From: Fibrobacterota bacterium
GTDB lineage: Bacteria > Fibrobacterota > Chitinivibrionia > Chitinivibrionales > Chitinispirillaceae
Assembly: GCA_023412475.1 (NCBI GenBank)
Contig: JAEYNR010000056.1
Coordinates: forward strand, 1-40,736
Direction of reading: 5' to 3'
Length of the DNA stretch: 40,736 nt
A program made the translations under genes and the position numbers. How positions within the stretch are numbered: the stretch's first letter is position 1; every line of letters starts with the position of its first letter. The notes under the pieces were generated by a model. The model saw only the letters and a list, made by a program, of their open reading frames with translations, ran no database searches and was not told where the DNA came from. This document shows, in pieces, positions 8,093 to 17,500 of this stretch.

Positions 8093-8140
8093 AAAAAATT
8101 CGAAATCAGAAGCACGAAGTACGAAAAAAGCACATGAAAT
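8093..8140. repeat. Dispersed TTCGAA-type intergenic repeat, copy 2
   Basis: The sequence AAAAAATTCGAAATCAG followed by AAGCACGAAGTACGAAAAAA is the reverse-complement style of the element at 29526-29565 (CGTGCTTCGAATTTC). More low-complexity sequence of the same flavour (TTAGAATTTAGAGC, TTTAAGATTTG) follows to about 8260. The rest of 8027-8380 holds only the hairpin described next. Confidence 0.5.
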
Positions 8141-8314
8141 GGGAATGAAAACAAGTTGGAGTTCTTAAGTTACTTTAAACTTCTTATTTCTGTTTAGAAT
8201 TTAGAGCTTTGTGATTTAAGATTTGTAATTTTCATTTTGGATCGGGCTGATATCTACTTTTGTTGCACAGTTAGCAATTTTTTTGAATTTTGCTGCAGGT
8301 GATCTTTTTTTTGA

Positions 8315-8356
8315 CCCGGAGATGATTTCGTTGCGAGTCAAGAAATCATCTCCGGG
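8315..8356 (-). other. Perfect 15-bp stem-loop downstream of aconitase
   Basis: CCCGGAGATGATTTC (8315-8329) and its exact complement (8342-8356) enclose a 12-base loop. It sits 24 bases past the stop of the minus-strand aconitase gene. The base run beside it is T on the plus strand before the left arm, meaning A after the hairpin in the aconitase transcript, so the U tract of an intrinsic terminator is missing. It could be a 3'-end stabilising hairpin or a protein-binding site. Confidence 0.75.
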
Positions 8357-8380
8357 AATATTGATCATCTAAATTAGAGA

Positions 8381-10321
8381 TTATACTCTCTTTGTTGCAT
8401 TGATAAGGCCACCAGCCAGAATCATCTTTTTTTCTCTGTCGGTCAGCTCAACCTTTAAAGCAATCAAATTCCCTTTGGTTTTATTAAGCATTCTCAGCTC
8501 GTTTCCCCCGGAAAGCTGATCACGCAGATTCTCTATAACCAGCTCATCATTATTGCTGAGAGTATCATAGTCCTGAGGATTGGCTAAAATGGCAGGAATT
8601 ATGCCAAAATTGATTAGATTGGCTTTATGAATTCTTTCCATTGATTTTGCCACCACCATTTTTACACCCAGATACATTGGACAGATAGCTGCATGCTCTC
8701 TGGAGGAACCCTGACCATAGGATTCTCCCGCGACTATGACATTATGAATCCCCTTATTACGGTTAACAAGTGCCCTAGCTGCAAATTCAGGTGCTTCACG
8801 TTCGAAGACAAATTCTGCATACTTAGGGATATTGGAGCGATATTTTAAGCGGCTTCCAGCAGGCATAATATGGTCGGTAGTGATCTTATCACCTACCTTG
8901 ATAGTCACCACACCCGCAAGTTTCTCAGGGCATGGTTCATTGGATGGGGGATCACCGATATTGGGTCCGCGAACGATCTGTATTTTTGAGATGTCCTTTG
9001 GAGGCTCTGTTATCATGCTGTCATCAATGGGAAATTCCGATGGAATGTTAATACTAGGGTAACTCTCTTTTGAAAAAACATCCCTGGGGTCGGAAATTTT
9101 GCCGCTGAGCGCTGCTGCTACTGCGGCTTCCGGAGATGTCAGATACACATCTGCGCTGCTTGTTCCACTGCGGCCAAAGAAGTTTCTATTTGAAGTACGC
9201 ACAGAAACAGCGTTGGTTTTAGGAGCAAGTGAGTTTCCAATGCAGAAACCGCAAGCGCTTTCTAGAATTCTGGCGCCAGAAGCGATAATATCTGCAAGAG
9301 CACCGTTGCGGCTGACCATTTCTAAAACCTGTCTGGAACCACAAGTCACCCCCAAAGAGACTTGTGGAGCAATTTTTTTACCTTTCAGGGCTGAGGCCAC
9401 TAACATAATATCCCGGTAAGATGCATTTGTACAGGAACCTATCAGGACCTGATCGACGGTTAAAGAGCCAATGTCTCTGAGTGTTTTAACATTTCCAGGA
9501 GAATGTGGACAAGCTGCACGAGGTTCAAGGGTTGAAAGATCAATCGTAATTACACGATCGTATCGAGCATCCTGATCAGCCTCAATAGCGGTAAAGCATT
9601 GTGCTCTTTTTTGAGCTTTGAGAAATTCCAGGGTGATCTCATCGGAAGGGAATACCGAAGTGGTGACTCCCAGTTCTGCTCCCATATTAGTGATGGTTGA
9701 ACGTTCGGGCACAGTTAAACTTTTTACCCCCGGACCTCCATATTCTACTACCGCTCCAACATTCCCTTTAGTAGAGAGTATCTCAAGCACTTTCAGAATG
9801 ACATCTTTTGCAGACACCCATGGCTGCAAGGTGCCTGTAAGCTCAACTTTTATAACCCTGGGGTAGGTGATAAAAAATGGTCCACCTCCCATAGCCACTG
9901 CTACATCCAATCCTCCAGCACCAATTGCTATCATTCCTATGCCACCGCCAGTTGGAGTGTGTGAATCACTGCCCAGAAGCGTTTTTCCTGGAACACCAAA
10001 GCGTTCCAGATGAACTTGATGACAGATTCCGTTCCCTGGTTTGGAGAACTTTATACCATATTTGGCAGCAACCGTTTCCAGATATTTGTGATCATCGGCA
10101 TTCTCAAAGCCATCCTGAATTGTGTTGTGATCAACATAAGAAACCGAAATATCTGTTTTTACCTTATCAAACCCAAGCGCCTCAAACTGCAGGTAGGCCA
10201 TAGTACCGGTAGCATCCTGAGTGAGAGTCTGATCTATCCTGATTCCAACCTGCTGACCGGTAACTGGATTTCCCTCTACGATATGAGAATCAAGAATTTT
10301 TTGAACAATATTCTTTCCCAT
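8381..10321 (-). CDS. acn: Aconitate hydratase
   Basis: Aconitase interconverts citrate and isocitrate through cis-aconitate in the TCA cycle, using a [4Fe-4S] cluster in the cytoplasm. From the ATG at 10321 the protein has 646 residues, typical of the shorter mitochondrial-like bacterial aconitases. The frame extends to 10444, but those 41 residues are low-complexity and unlike the family, and AGAAGGG lies 12 bases before the chosen start. Cluster ligands are Cys297 (LIGSCTN), Cys357 and Cys360 (ACGFCIGN). Substrate-binding signatures include GSDSHTPTGGG, TTDHIMPAGS and GESYGQGSSREHAA, the last in the C-terminal swivel domain. All are intact. No other TCA gene is adjacent. A perfect hairpin lies just downstream. 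Confidence 0.95.
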   Translation of the reverse strand: MGKNIVQKILDSHIVEGNPVTGQQVGIRIDQTLTQDATGTMAYLQFEALGFDKVKTDISVSYVDHNTIQDGFENADDHKYLETVAAKYGIKFSKPGNGICHQVHLERFGVPGKTLLGSDSHTPTGGGIGMIAIGAGGLDVAVAMGGGPFFITYPRVIKVELTGTLQPWVSAKDVILKVLEILSTKGNVGAVVEYGGPGVKSLTVPERSTITNMGAELGVTTSVFPSDEITLEFLKAQKRAQCFTAIEADQDARYDRVITIDLSTLEPRAACPHSPGNVKTLRDIGSLTVDQVLIGSCTNASYRDIMLVASALKGKKIAPQVSLGVTCGSRQVLEMVSRNGALADIIASGARILESACGFCIGNSLAPKTNAVSVRTSNRNFFGRSGTSSADVYLTSPEAAVAAALSGKISDPRDVFSKESYPSINIPSEFPIDDSMITEPPKDISKIQIVRGPNIGDPPSNEPCPEKLAGVVTIKVGDKITTDHIMPAGSRLKYRSNIPKYAEFVFEREAPEFAARALVNRNKGIHNVIVAGESYGQGSSREHAAICPMYLGVKMVVAKSMERIHKANLINFGIIPAILANPQDYDTLSNNDELVIENLRDQLSGGNELRMLNKTKGNLIALKVELTDREKKMILAGGLINATKRV

Positions 10322-10630
10322 TTTTTTAATTAACCCTTCTAAACTAGTTTGAGGAATAAGCGACGCTTTGTTTTTGAATTCGGCAATACTATTAAAAAAT
10401 ATTGCAGAAAATGTGAAAAAGTCCGAAAAATACTTAATCAGCAAATCTTATTAAGCCCTGATTAAAAAGTATTACTGTTACCCACAAAAATAAAAGAAAA
10501 TCTAAAGTGGAACAATGAGTAATGAATCTGGGTTATATTGCTTTAACAATTTTAATTTTTTGTAAGTCTAAATAATGCATGATCTTTGCTCTTTGAATCC
10601 TGATAAGAATGCAGGAAATCGTTTCTCTTA

Positions 10631-10659
10631 TTGACCGGATTATTTTAGTTTTGTATATT
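10631..10659 (+). promoter_or_regulatory. Sigma-70-like promoter for the aminotransferase operon
   Basis: TTGACC (10631-10636), a 17-base spacer and TATATT (10654-10659) form a near-consensus promoter pointing at the aminotransferase. Transcription would start near 10666, giving a leader of about 118 bases that contains the terminator-like hairpin at 10699-10741. The rest of 10322-10630 shows nothing further. Confidence 0.65.
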
Positions 10660-10698
10660 AGTAAGTTTTGAAATGACATTAAATATTACCTCATATAA

Positions 10699-10741
10699 CA
10701 GCCGAAAGAAACCTCTTCAGAGGTTCTTTTGGCTGTTTTTG
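10699..10741 (+). terminator. Intrinsic terminator in the aminotransferase leader (attenuator or small-RNA end)
   Basis: The arms CAGCCGAAAGAAACCTC and GAGGTTCTTTTGGCTG pair almost fully (one G-U, one bulged A) around the loop TTCA and are followed by TTTTTG. The upstream gene runs the other way, so this plus-strand terminator cannot end it. It lies about 33 bases after the predicted start and 44 bases before the aminotransferase ATG, which fits premature termination of the leader or a short RNA of about 75 bases. Confidence 0.8.
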
Positions 10742-10784
10742 TGAGAAGCCAATCAACGGAAACATTCCATCGAGGAGTTATCGC

Positions 10785-12110
10785 ATGCCTCTTGATCCGC
10801 AAGCTCAAGAACTCAATGAAGCCATCAGTTGCACCAACCCCTTCGTATATGATTTATTATCAGAAAAAGGCAAAGCAATTTTTTTCCCCAAAAAGGGAAT
10901 ATTGTCACAGACAGAGCAGGCCAGAGGTAAAAAGATCAACGCCACTATTGGTATAGCTCTTGAAGACAATGGTTCTCCAATGGTGCTGGACTCACTTGGT
11001 ACTCTTATTAATCTAAGAAACAAGGATGGGTTCTCTTATGCCCCCAGCTATGGCAGTCCTGAAATCCGTAAAAACTGGAAAAACTTTCTGATCAAAAAAA
11101 ACCCCTCCCTTGCCGGTAAACCTTTCAGCACCCCGGTAGTATCCAGTGCACTGACCCATGGGCTATCTATGGCTGGGTATCTTTTTGTAAATGAAAACGA
11201 CGTAGTTATCTCTCCAGATCTATACTGGGAGAACTATGATCTGATTTTCTGTCAAGCTTTCGGAGCTAAATTTGACACTTTTCCAACCTTTGTTGATAAC
11301 AGCAGATTCAATGTAGAAGGCCTCAGAAATAAACTTACAAATACTCCCAAAGGGAAAAAAATTGTAATTTTAAATTTTCCAAATAATCCCACCGGATATA
11401 CCGTTTCCAGCAAAGAGGCTCTTCAGATTAAAGACATTCTGGTTGAAGCTGCAGAGGCAGGTAATAATATCCTTGTTCTTATCGATGATGCCTATTTTGG
11501 CTTGGTCTATGAAGATGGAATCATGCAGGAATCTATTTTCAGTCTGCTAACAGATGCACACGAGAGAATTCTTGCTGTCAAATTTGACGGACCTACAAAA
11601 GAGGATTATGTCTGGGGGTTCAGGGTCGGCTTTATAACTTTTGGCTCTGCGCTGAATTCTCCTGCAATGTATAGAGCACTGGAGGCAAAGCTGGCCGGAT
11701 CGATACGTGGCAATATCTCCAATGCTTCAAATATAGGTCAAACATTACTTGTTTCTGCTTATAACAGTAGCTCCTATAATGAAGAAAAATTGCAGAAAGC
11801 AAGTATTCTGAAACGAAGATATCAGAAAATCCGTGACATCTTCAGTACTCATCCGGAGTACAATGAATACTTCTATGCTCTGCCCTTTAATTCAGGTTAT
11901 TTCATGTGCATAAAACTGGTAAAGGGAGATACCGAGATGGTTCGTCAGGAGCTTCTGGAAAAACATGATACAGGGCTCATTGCTCTTGGGGCAGTCTTGC
12001 GAATCGCTTTCTCCGCGACTCCATTTGACATGCTGGAACAACTGTTTGACAATATATATCAGGCTGCTCAAAGCTGTACCGGGAAAAAATTACATGCAGT
12101 CAATGCATAA
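10785..12110 (+). CDS. Class I/II PLP-dependent aminotransferase
   Basis: This 441-residue fold-type I aminotransferase transfers an amino group between an amino acid and a 2-oxo acid using pyridoxal phosphate. Motifs are FPNNPTGY (198-205), IDDAYFG (223-229), the PLP-binding lysine at residue 272 in DGPTKEDYVWGFRVGF, and a C-terminal arginine in AVLRIAFSAT that would bind the substrate carboxylate. The substrate cannot be fixed from motifs; aspartate or aromatic amino acids are plausible. GAGGAG lies 7 bases before the ATG. It is the first gene of an operon with the HAD phosphatase, whose start overlaps its end. A near-consensus promoter and a terminator-like hairpin precede it, suggesting attenuation. 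Confidence 0.85.
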   Translation: MPLDPQAQELNEAISCTNPFVYDLLSEKGKAIFFPKKGILSQTEQARGKKINATIGIALEDNGSPMVLDSLGTLINLRNKDGFSYAPSYGSPEIRKNWKNFLIKKNPSLAGKPFSTPVVSSALTHGLSMAGYLFVNENDVVISPDLYWENYDLIFCQAFGAKFDTFPTFVDNSRFNVEGLRNKLTNTPKGKKIVILNFPNNPTGYTVSSKEALQIKDILVEAAEAGNNILVLIDDAYFGLVYEDGIMQESIFSLLTDAHERILAVKFDGPTKEDYVWGFRVGFITFGSALNSPAMYRALEAKLAGSIRGNISNASNIGQTLLVSAYNSSSYNEEKLQKASILKRRYQKIRDIFSTHPEYNEYFYALPFNSGYFMCIKLVKGDTEMVRQELLEKHDTGLIALGAVLRIAFSATPFDMLEQLFDNIYQAAQSCTGKKLHAVNA

Positions 12111-12762
12111 CGTAAGAGGCATCATTTTCGATCTGGATGGAACACTGTACCAGATGCGCTGGTACATGCGACCATTATTAGCCTGTAAACTAGCTTCGCA
12201 CCTTGTAAGACTCCCCCGTTTTCTTAAAGAGCGGGGGCGTTTTGCTGGTATTCAGATGGGCTCACGGGAAAACCTCCTCAATTCCATAGCTCTGGCAGTC
12301 TCTGAAAAAGAAAAATGCAGCCCTGAAGAGATCTATGACTGGATTATGAATTCCTTCTATCCTGCATTTATATCCATAATGCCTTTTCTGAAAAACTCCC
12401 GGCCTGGAATTGAAGAAACAATGAATTCACTGCGAAAAGGTGGGCTTAAACTGGGAGTGCTATCAGACTATGATCATGTTTTCAAAAGACTGGAACATTT
12501 ACATATCAATCCATCTCTTTTTGATATCACCACTTCTTCAGAAACTTATGGTGCACTGAAACCCTGCTCTCAACCATTTTTGGACATCGCAGATCAATGG
12601 GATATCAGCTCGGAAAAGATCCTGGTAATCGGAGATAGAGATGATACCGATGGACAGGCGGCACGCAAGGCTGGTATGCAGTTTATTCAGATTACCGATT
12701 CTACCCAAAAATCCAATGCCCTCAGGTGGAATGAGTTGAAAAGTGGACTTCTCTCAATGTGA
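12094..12762 (+). CDS. HAD-superfamily phosphatase
   Basis: The product has 222 residues from the ATG at 12094; an ATG at 12103 is also possible, and the frame open upstream to 11965 runs inside the aminotransferase and is not conserved. HAD motifs are complete: motif I DLDGTLYQ (Asp nucleophile), motif II GVLSDYD, the lysine of motif III in ALKPCSQPF, and motif IV GDRDDTDGQAA. A cap domain of about 80 residues lies between motifs I and II. It is probably a cytoplasmic phosphomonoesterase of the phosphoglycolate-phosphatase-like group; the substrate is unknown. The start overlaps the aminotransferase stop by 17 bases, so the two are probably translationally coupled and may act in one pathway. 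Confidence 0.85.
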   Translation: MQSMHNVRGIIFDLDGTLYQMRWYMRPLLACKLASHLVRLPRFLKERGRFAGIQMGSRENLLNSIALAVSEKEKCSPEEIYDWIMNSFYPAFISIMPFLKNSRPGIEETMNSLRKGGLKLGVLSDYDHVFKRLEHLHINPSLFDITTSSETYGALKPCSQPFLDIADQWDISSEKILVIGDRDDTDGQAARKAGMQFIQITDSTQKSNALRWNELKSGLLSM

Positions 12763-12819
12763 ATTTTCCATCTTAGAACCTGCATCAGATTGCAGCAGAT
12801 AATGTTTTGCAAGCTGAAA

Positions 12820-13569
12820 TCATTGCTTTATAGCAGGAATGCCAGAAGCCGGTAAATTAAAATAAAGTCTGGTAAAAAGCTCTAAAGCCTGAATAAATTC
12901 CTTGGAATGATCTGCCAGTACATCTCTTTGTGGATTCGCCAACTCTTTTTGTTGCCATGCTTTTATTTGAAAGATAAGTTCCTTTGCGGCTATGCGCAGT
13001 TTTAAAACGTGATCTGGATTTTTTCGCCAGTAGTCGATTCGCATATCACTAATAGTTGAATTGGGACTGGTATCGTAAAGCGAATCTGCCACACAGATTA
13101 CCTCTGGAAGAAGGTTGTCGCTATTACGGGCTACACTGAATAGAAAATAGAAATTTCTGATAAACACTGGCATCCAGTAATCCAGATATAGGCAGCGTCC
13201 CCATCTGGAAGAATTCAGATCTTTTTCAAAAATCTTCAGCGTTTTTGAAAATGATTCACACACTCTGCTTAGCAGAGATGCTTCAAAATTACTTAAGAGC
13301 CTGGTCTGGGTAACCGATTCCCGATATGTATGATCAAGCCGTATCTTTCTGTCATCTTTAACATATCTGTCATTGCCAGGGGCAATTGCCCATCCTTCAT
13401 TGGAATCTTCGAAAGAAACAAATACTTCTTCGATTAAACCATCTCTGAAAGATGCCGTTATCAGTGGCAGAGGAACAGAAAATTCCTTGCGTTTTTCAGC
13501 TTGAACACAAAAATTGAAGATTATTGTAATAATTACAATCGTAAAAAAACCGTTTTTATTGATGTTCAT
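12820..13569 (-). CDS. Exported protein of unknown function
   Basis: This 249-residue protein has a clear signal peptide (residues about 1-24, core FFTIVIITIIFNFCVQA) and no further membrane segment, so it is probably periplasmic or outer-membrane-associated. I do not recognise the family. The mature part is largely helical, rich in charged and aromatic residues, with one central Trp/Tyr-rich stretch (GRCLYLDYWMPVFIRNFYF, about 123-141). A Cys inside the hydrophobic core is not in a lipobox. AAAGGATA lies directly before the ATG. It lies downstream of the YciB-like gene on the same strand with a gap of 178 bases; a shared transcript is possible but unsupported. Confidence 0.65.
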   Translation of the reverse strand: MNINKNGFFTIVIITIIFNFCVQAEKRKEFSVPLPLITASFRDGLIEEVFVSFEDSNEGWAIAPGNDRYVKDDRKIRLDHTYRESVTQTRLLSNFEASLLSRVCESFSKTLKIFEKDLNSSRWGRCLYLDYWMPVFIRNFYFLFSVARNSDNLLPEVICVADSLYDTSPNSTISDMRIDYWRKNPDHVLKLRIAAKELIFQIKAWQQKELANPQRDVLADHSKEFIQALELFTRLYFNLPASGIPAIKQ

Positions 13570-13747
13570 TATCCTTTATCCAATAGAAAAGAATGTCATA
13601 TTTTATCATTGATCAGATTAAAGGACAACGATTAGATTGCAGAAAACGGGTTTGTGAAATTCAGGGGACCTTCCGGGCATAGACAACGCATGCCTTGCTC
13701 CAGATTAATGTGTAAACCTGTTGCCTCTGTGGCGTCAATACACCGTT

Positions 13748-14347
13748 TCACTGGGGAGATTTCGTTTTGGTGACTGCCGGATTCTGTTTACTAGCCTTTT
13801 GAATTTTTGCTCTTTTGATCATCAAGCCAATCATTATTGGAATAAAAAGAAGGTAGAATCCAGGGCCGGAGACAATCGCCCACATTCTGCGGGAACAGAA
13901 AAAAGCGGTATATAGAATTGCCCCAATATGAAACACTATATAAACACACATCCACGAAAGCATGGTTTTCATTAAACCTATAGCTGCTGGGTTGAGTGTC
14001 ATACCTTTTGGCATCATTCTTCCAAAGTAATTAATAAGAATGTTATCTGGTAAAAAAACCATAACCAGCATAAAAACTACAGTAGCCATTTCTATTATTG
14101 CTGGTTTTACTTTAAAGAACATCTCATTTTTTGATATGATGGAAATGGCACCCAGAGCGGCTATCAGAGCGACATCTACAAGTACAAACCAATCAAATTT
14201 GCCAGTTTTAATGTAATAGAAAGATAGTTGGCCTACAGCAAAAATGATGGCAGAGATTATTGAAACCCTGATATTATTGCATATTGAATCAACTATGATA
14301 AAAACCAGAAGAGGAAGTAGTTGCCCAAAGATTTGTATTATTGCCAT
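13748..14347 (-). CDS. YciB/IspZ-like integral membrane protein (septation protein A family)
   Basis: From the ATG at 14347 the protein has 199 residues; the frame extends 32 residues further, but that segment is polar, Cys-rich and unlike the family, whose members begin close to the first membrane helix. Five or six hydrophobic segments are visible. The order LLPLLVFIIVDS, a central stretch ending EMFFKVKPAIIEM, and a C-terminal pair of helices matches YciB proteins, which carry a conserved FIKWKPT-like motif in the same place. YciB is an inner-membrane protein linked to cell-envelope synthesis in E. coli. The last 20 residues are basic and cytoplasmic. Assignment is by pattern, so moderate certainty. 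HrpA lies upstream on the same strand. Confidence 0.6.
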   Translation of the reverse strand: MAIIQIFGQLLPLLVFIIVDSICNNIRVSIISAIIFAVGQLSFYYIKTGKFDWFVLVDVALIAALGAISIISKNEMFFKVKPAIIEMATVVFMLVMVFLPDNILINYFGRMMPKGMTLNPAAIGLMKTMLSWMCVYIVFHIGAILYTAFFCSRRMWAIVSGPGFYLLFIPIMIGLMIKRAKIQKASKQNPAVTKTKSPQ

Positions 14348-14580
14348 TTTTTTATTCCATTCACATTTCTCATAACAGCAGTGTTGAAGTTCTTCCGGCC
14401 TTATCTCGAGTCGATAAAACCTATAAGCACTGCTCCGTCTCAATATCTTATCAGTTCGCCATCTCCACCTGCGCGGGTCGTTTCTTTGGATTAAACGTAG
14501 TCGGATGAGGATAAAGGAATTTAAAAAAATACAAGGTAAACATTCAAGGTATTATCACATAACGTCTTTTTTGCAGGGAA

Positions 14581-17500
14581 TTACAAAGATATCTCCGGTA
14601 TTTGGCACCTCACCGGAACCGGAGCAGAGAATTGCTGAATAATCTGTTTTTCCAGCAGGTAACGCTTTCTCCAGATCGCCATATCAGAGTTCCAATTCAT
14701 CTCTGCGAATAAATTGCCAAGTTGCGTATCGAATTGATTGATGATTTCGTTTCGTTCTTTATATTTGCGGGGCTCGAGAAATCCCATATCAATGCGACGG
14801 AGTAATCCATTTAGACATTCCGGCATCAACTGCACCAATTCCACTGGAATCGATTCGGAAAGAAGAAGCTTTCGATAAACAGTGAATGCCTGAATCAGTT
14901 CTTCACGAATCGCATTGCTGGTTATGGCACTATGCCGTTCCAGGCGCTTCTTGAGCAGTTTTTGACAACTGCAGAATCCGGTGATTATTTTTTCAAAAAG
15001 GCAAATTACTTCATTTCCAGCCGAAGGAATCCGTGATGCTGCATTCTGTGAATATCTGCTGAATGATTCGCGGTCACAGGGAATATCATTCGATAAATTT
15101 AGTACAGTGTCCAGAAAAATCCGCTCTGCAAGTTTTTCAGAAGTTGGAATATCAAGCATTTTATCCAACGAACGGTTAAGTGTTTCTGGTAATCTGAATG
15201 ATTCCATTTCCCAGGCCAGTGATTCAGCAATCTTCTGTTCTGTCATTTTGCGAATGCATGCGATGTGGCTTTTTAAAGCGGCGTCATAGGAAAAAAAGAC
15301 ACGCACCCAGATCGAATCACGCTCAAGATGAAGAGCCGGGTAAGTGGCGACCGGAATAACCTGTCTTGAACATTTAACAGGAGCTGGTTTCAAGAACTTT
15401 ACTTTCTCCCATTGATCGCCAAATTCCATCTCAATGTGCTCGCAACTGCGACTCCATCCGATCGGTCTGATACCAATAGATTTACTTGTATTTTGTGCCT
15501 TGAAATCTCTGCAAGCACGATAAGAAGTAACGATTACTCCCTTCTCATTCTGAACAAGAATGCGTACAAACAGATTATCTGGCATGATAGAAGAGATTTC
15601 ATCGGGACTGATTGAAATACCAAAATGAGTCCGGAGAGCACGGCTTAATGCATCTGGAAATGGACCGGTACATATTGACAGTTCCTCTGATAACTTGTTG
15701 AATGCATTTTCTGAATCATCCAGCTTTTCTTGGAATCTGCTTTTCAGCATTTCCAGACAATGCCTGATCCGTTCTTTTACAAATACCGGAAGAAACCATT
15801 CCCAGTAAAAGAGTGGAACTGCTCTGAAAACCTTTTCCGGAACTTTCATGGACGCACCATCAGATTCATCTTCTGGTGCATGACTGTAAAGTATCTGAAT
15901 GGTTTGGTTGCATATCTCTATTTCATCGGGATATTTATACAGGCTCGGAGCACAGTGTTTAATAATTAGATTTTCTTCTTTAAAGATAAGAAAAGAATCT
16001 CCGCCCATGGCTTTAATTTTTGTTACCAATTCCCTGATGCAGACCACTTGTGGTAACTGCTGCTCATAGAGATCCTCCAGAATATGCTCACCGCAAAAGA
16101 GACTGGTGCGCAATTTCTGCTCATATTTGTGAATATTTTGGCGAGTTTCCCGATTTTTTCTGATAAAACGGAACCTTTTACCAGCAAGCTCCTTAACCAG
16201 AGCTTCTCTGATAAATATTTCATGAGCCTTGCCTGGATCTTTTTTGGAAAGATCTATTATTCTGTTCTTAACCAGTTTGAGCCCATGAAATGTGACCTCC
16301 TCATAAGCCAGAACAGTACCGGATTGCTGATCAAACCATGGATCTTGCCAACTGTATCTGCATTGTGCCTTGAAAATTTCCTCTATCCACTGAGGTTTCA
16401 CTATCGCAGCCATTCTTCCATACACTTTACTGGTTTCTACTATTTCATGGAACAGCACCCAGGATGAATCTTTGGTAAACAGTATAGATGAAGGAAACGG
16501 GCGGATCTCTCCGGATTGAATGCCATTGTAAAGCCCCTTATCAACCCTGTAAGCTATCCCGTGCATAAGTCCGGCAAGAAGACTTTTGTGAATAGTATCA
16601 TAGGCAGCCTGATTTTTGTTCTTCAAAGGTCTTCCGGAAATGGAACGACAGATCAACTCTAACTGTCTGTGAGCATCAAACCATTCCCTCATTCGTAATG
16701 GTAGAAGATGATATTTTTCACAGAACTTTTCCAGCTCCATTTTACTAAATCGTTTTCTGTTCAGATTCCCATGGAAAGCTTTCCACAGTGAAACAAAACT
16801 CATAAAATCAGATTCAGGGTGTCTGAAATGTGCAGGCCTTTGCTCTCTATATCCCCACGGATCATCAACAGAAAGAGCTGCTGCAATAATCAGTACTTCA
16901 GCAAGAGTGCCATTGTCACAGGCATACATCAGCATACGTGCTAAAGGAGGATCAAGTGGCAGTCTGGCCATCCTTTTGCCAAGAGAGCTAAGTTGATTCT
17001 TACGATTGGTTGCACCCAGTTCCTGCAGTTGACGATAACCATCAGAAAGCGCCCTGTGAGAAGATTGCTGTGGAAATGGAAACCTGGAAGCCTCTCCCAG
17101 GCCTAGTGAGAGCATCTTTAAAATCACACCTGCCAGATTGGTTCTATTGATTTCAGGTGTAGTGAAATTCGGTCTGGACAAAAAGTCCTGCTCAGAGTAA
17201 AGCCGTATGCACACCCCTTCGCTCACACGTCCGCAACGCCCTGCACGCTGCTGCGCCGATGCCTTCGAAATCCGTTCAATAGGCATTCGGGTAAATCCTA
17301 TTGATGGCTCATAAGAGAGCATTCGTGCAAGTCCAGAATCAATAACAAAGCGAATGCCCGGAACGGTTATGGAAGTCTCTGCTATGTTGGTTGCTACTAC
17401 TATCTTTCTTCCCTTTACTGGTCTGAATATGTTCTGCTGAAGTGCTGCAGACATGCGGCTGTGAAGAGGCAAGATGGTAACTTCCTCGTCGCAGAGGCAA

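Noticed and set aside
10322..10444. 41-residue N-terminal extension of aconitase, possibly a targeting sequence
   Set aside because: The extension is unlike the family and aconitase is cytoplasmic; the internal ATG at 10321 has an AGAAGGG upstream and begins where homologues begin.
11965..12093. Upstream extension of the HAD phosphatase
   Set aside because: It lies entirely within the aminotransferase gene in another frame; HAD motif I follows the ATG at 12094 at the normal distance.
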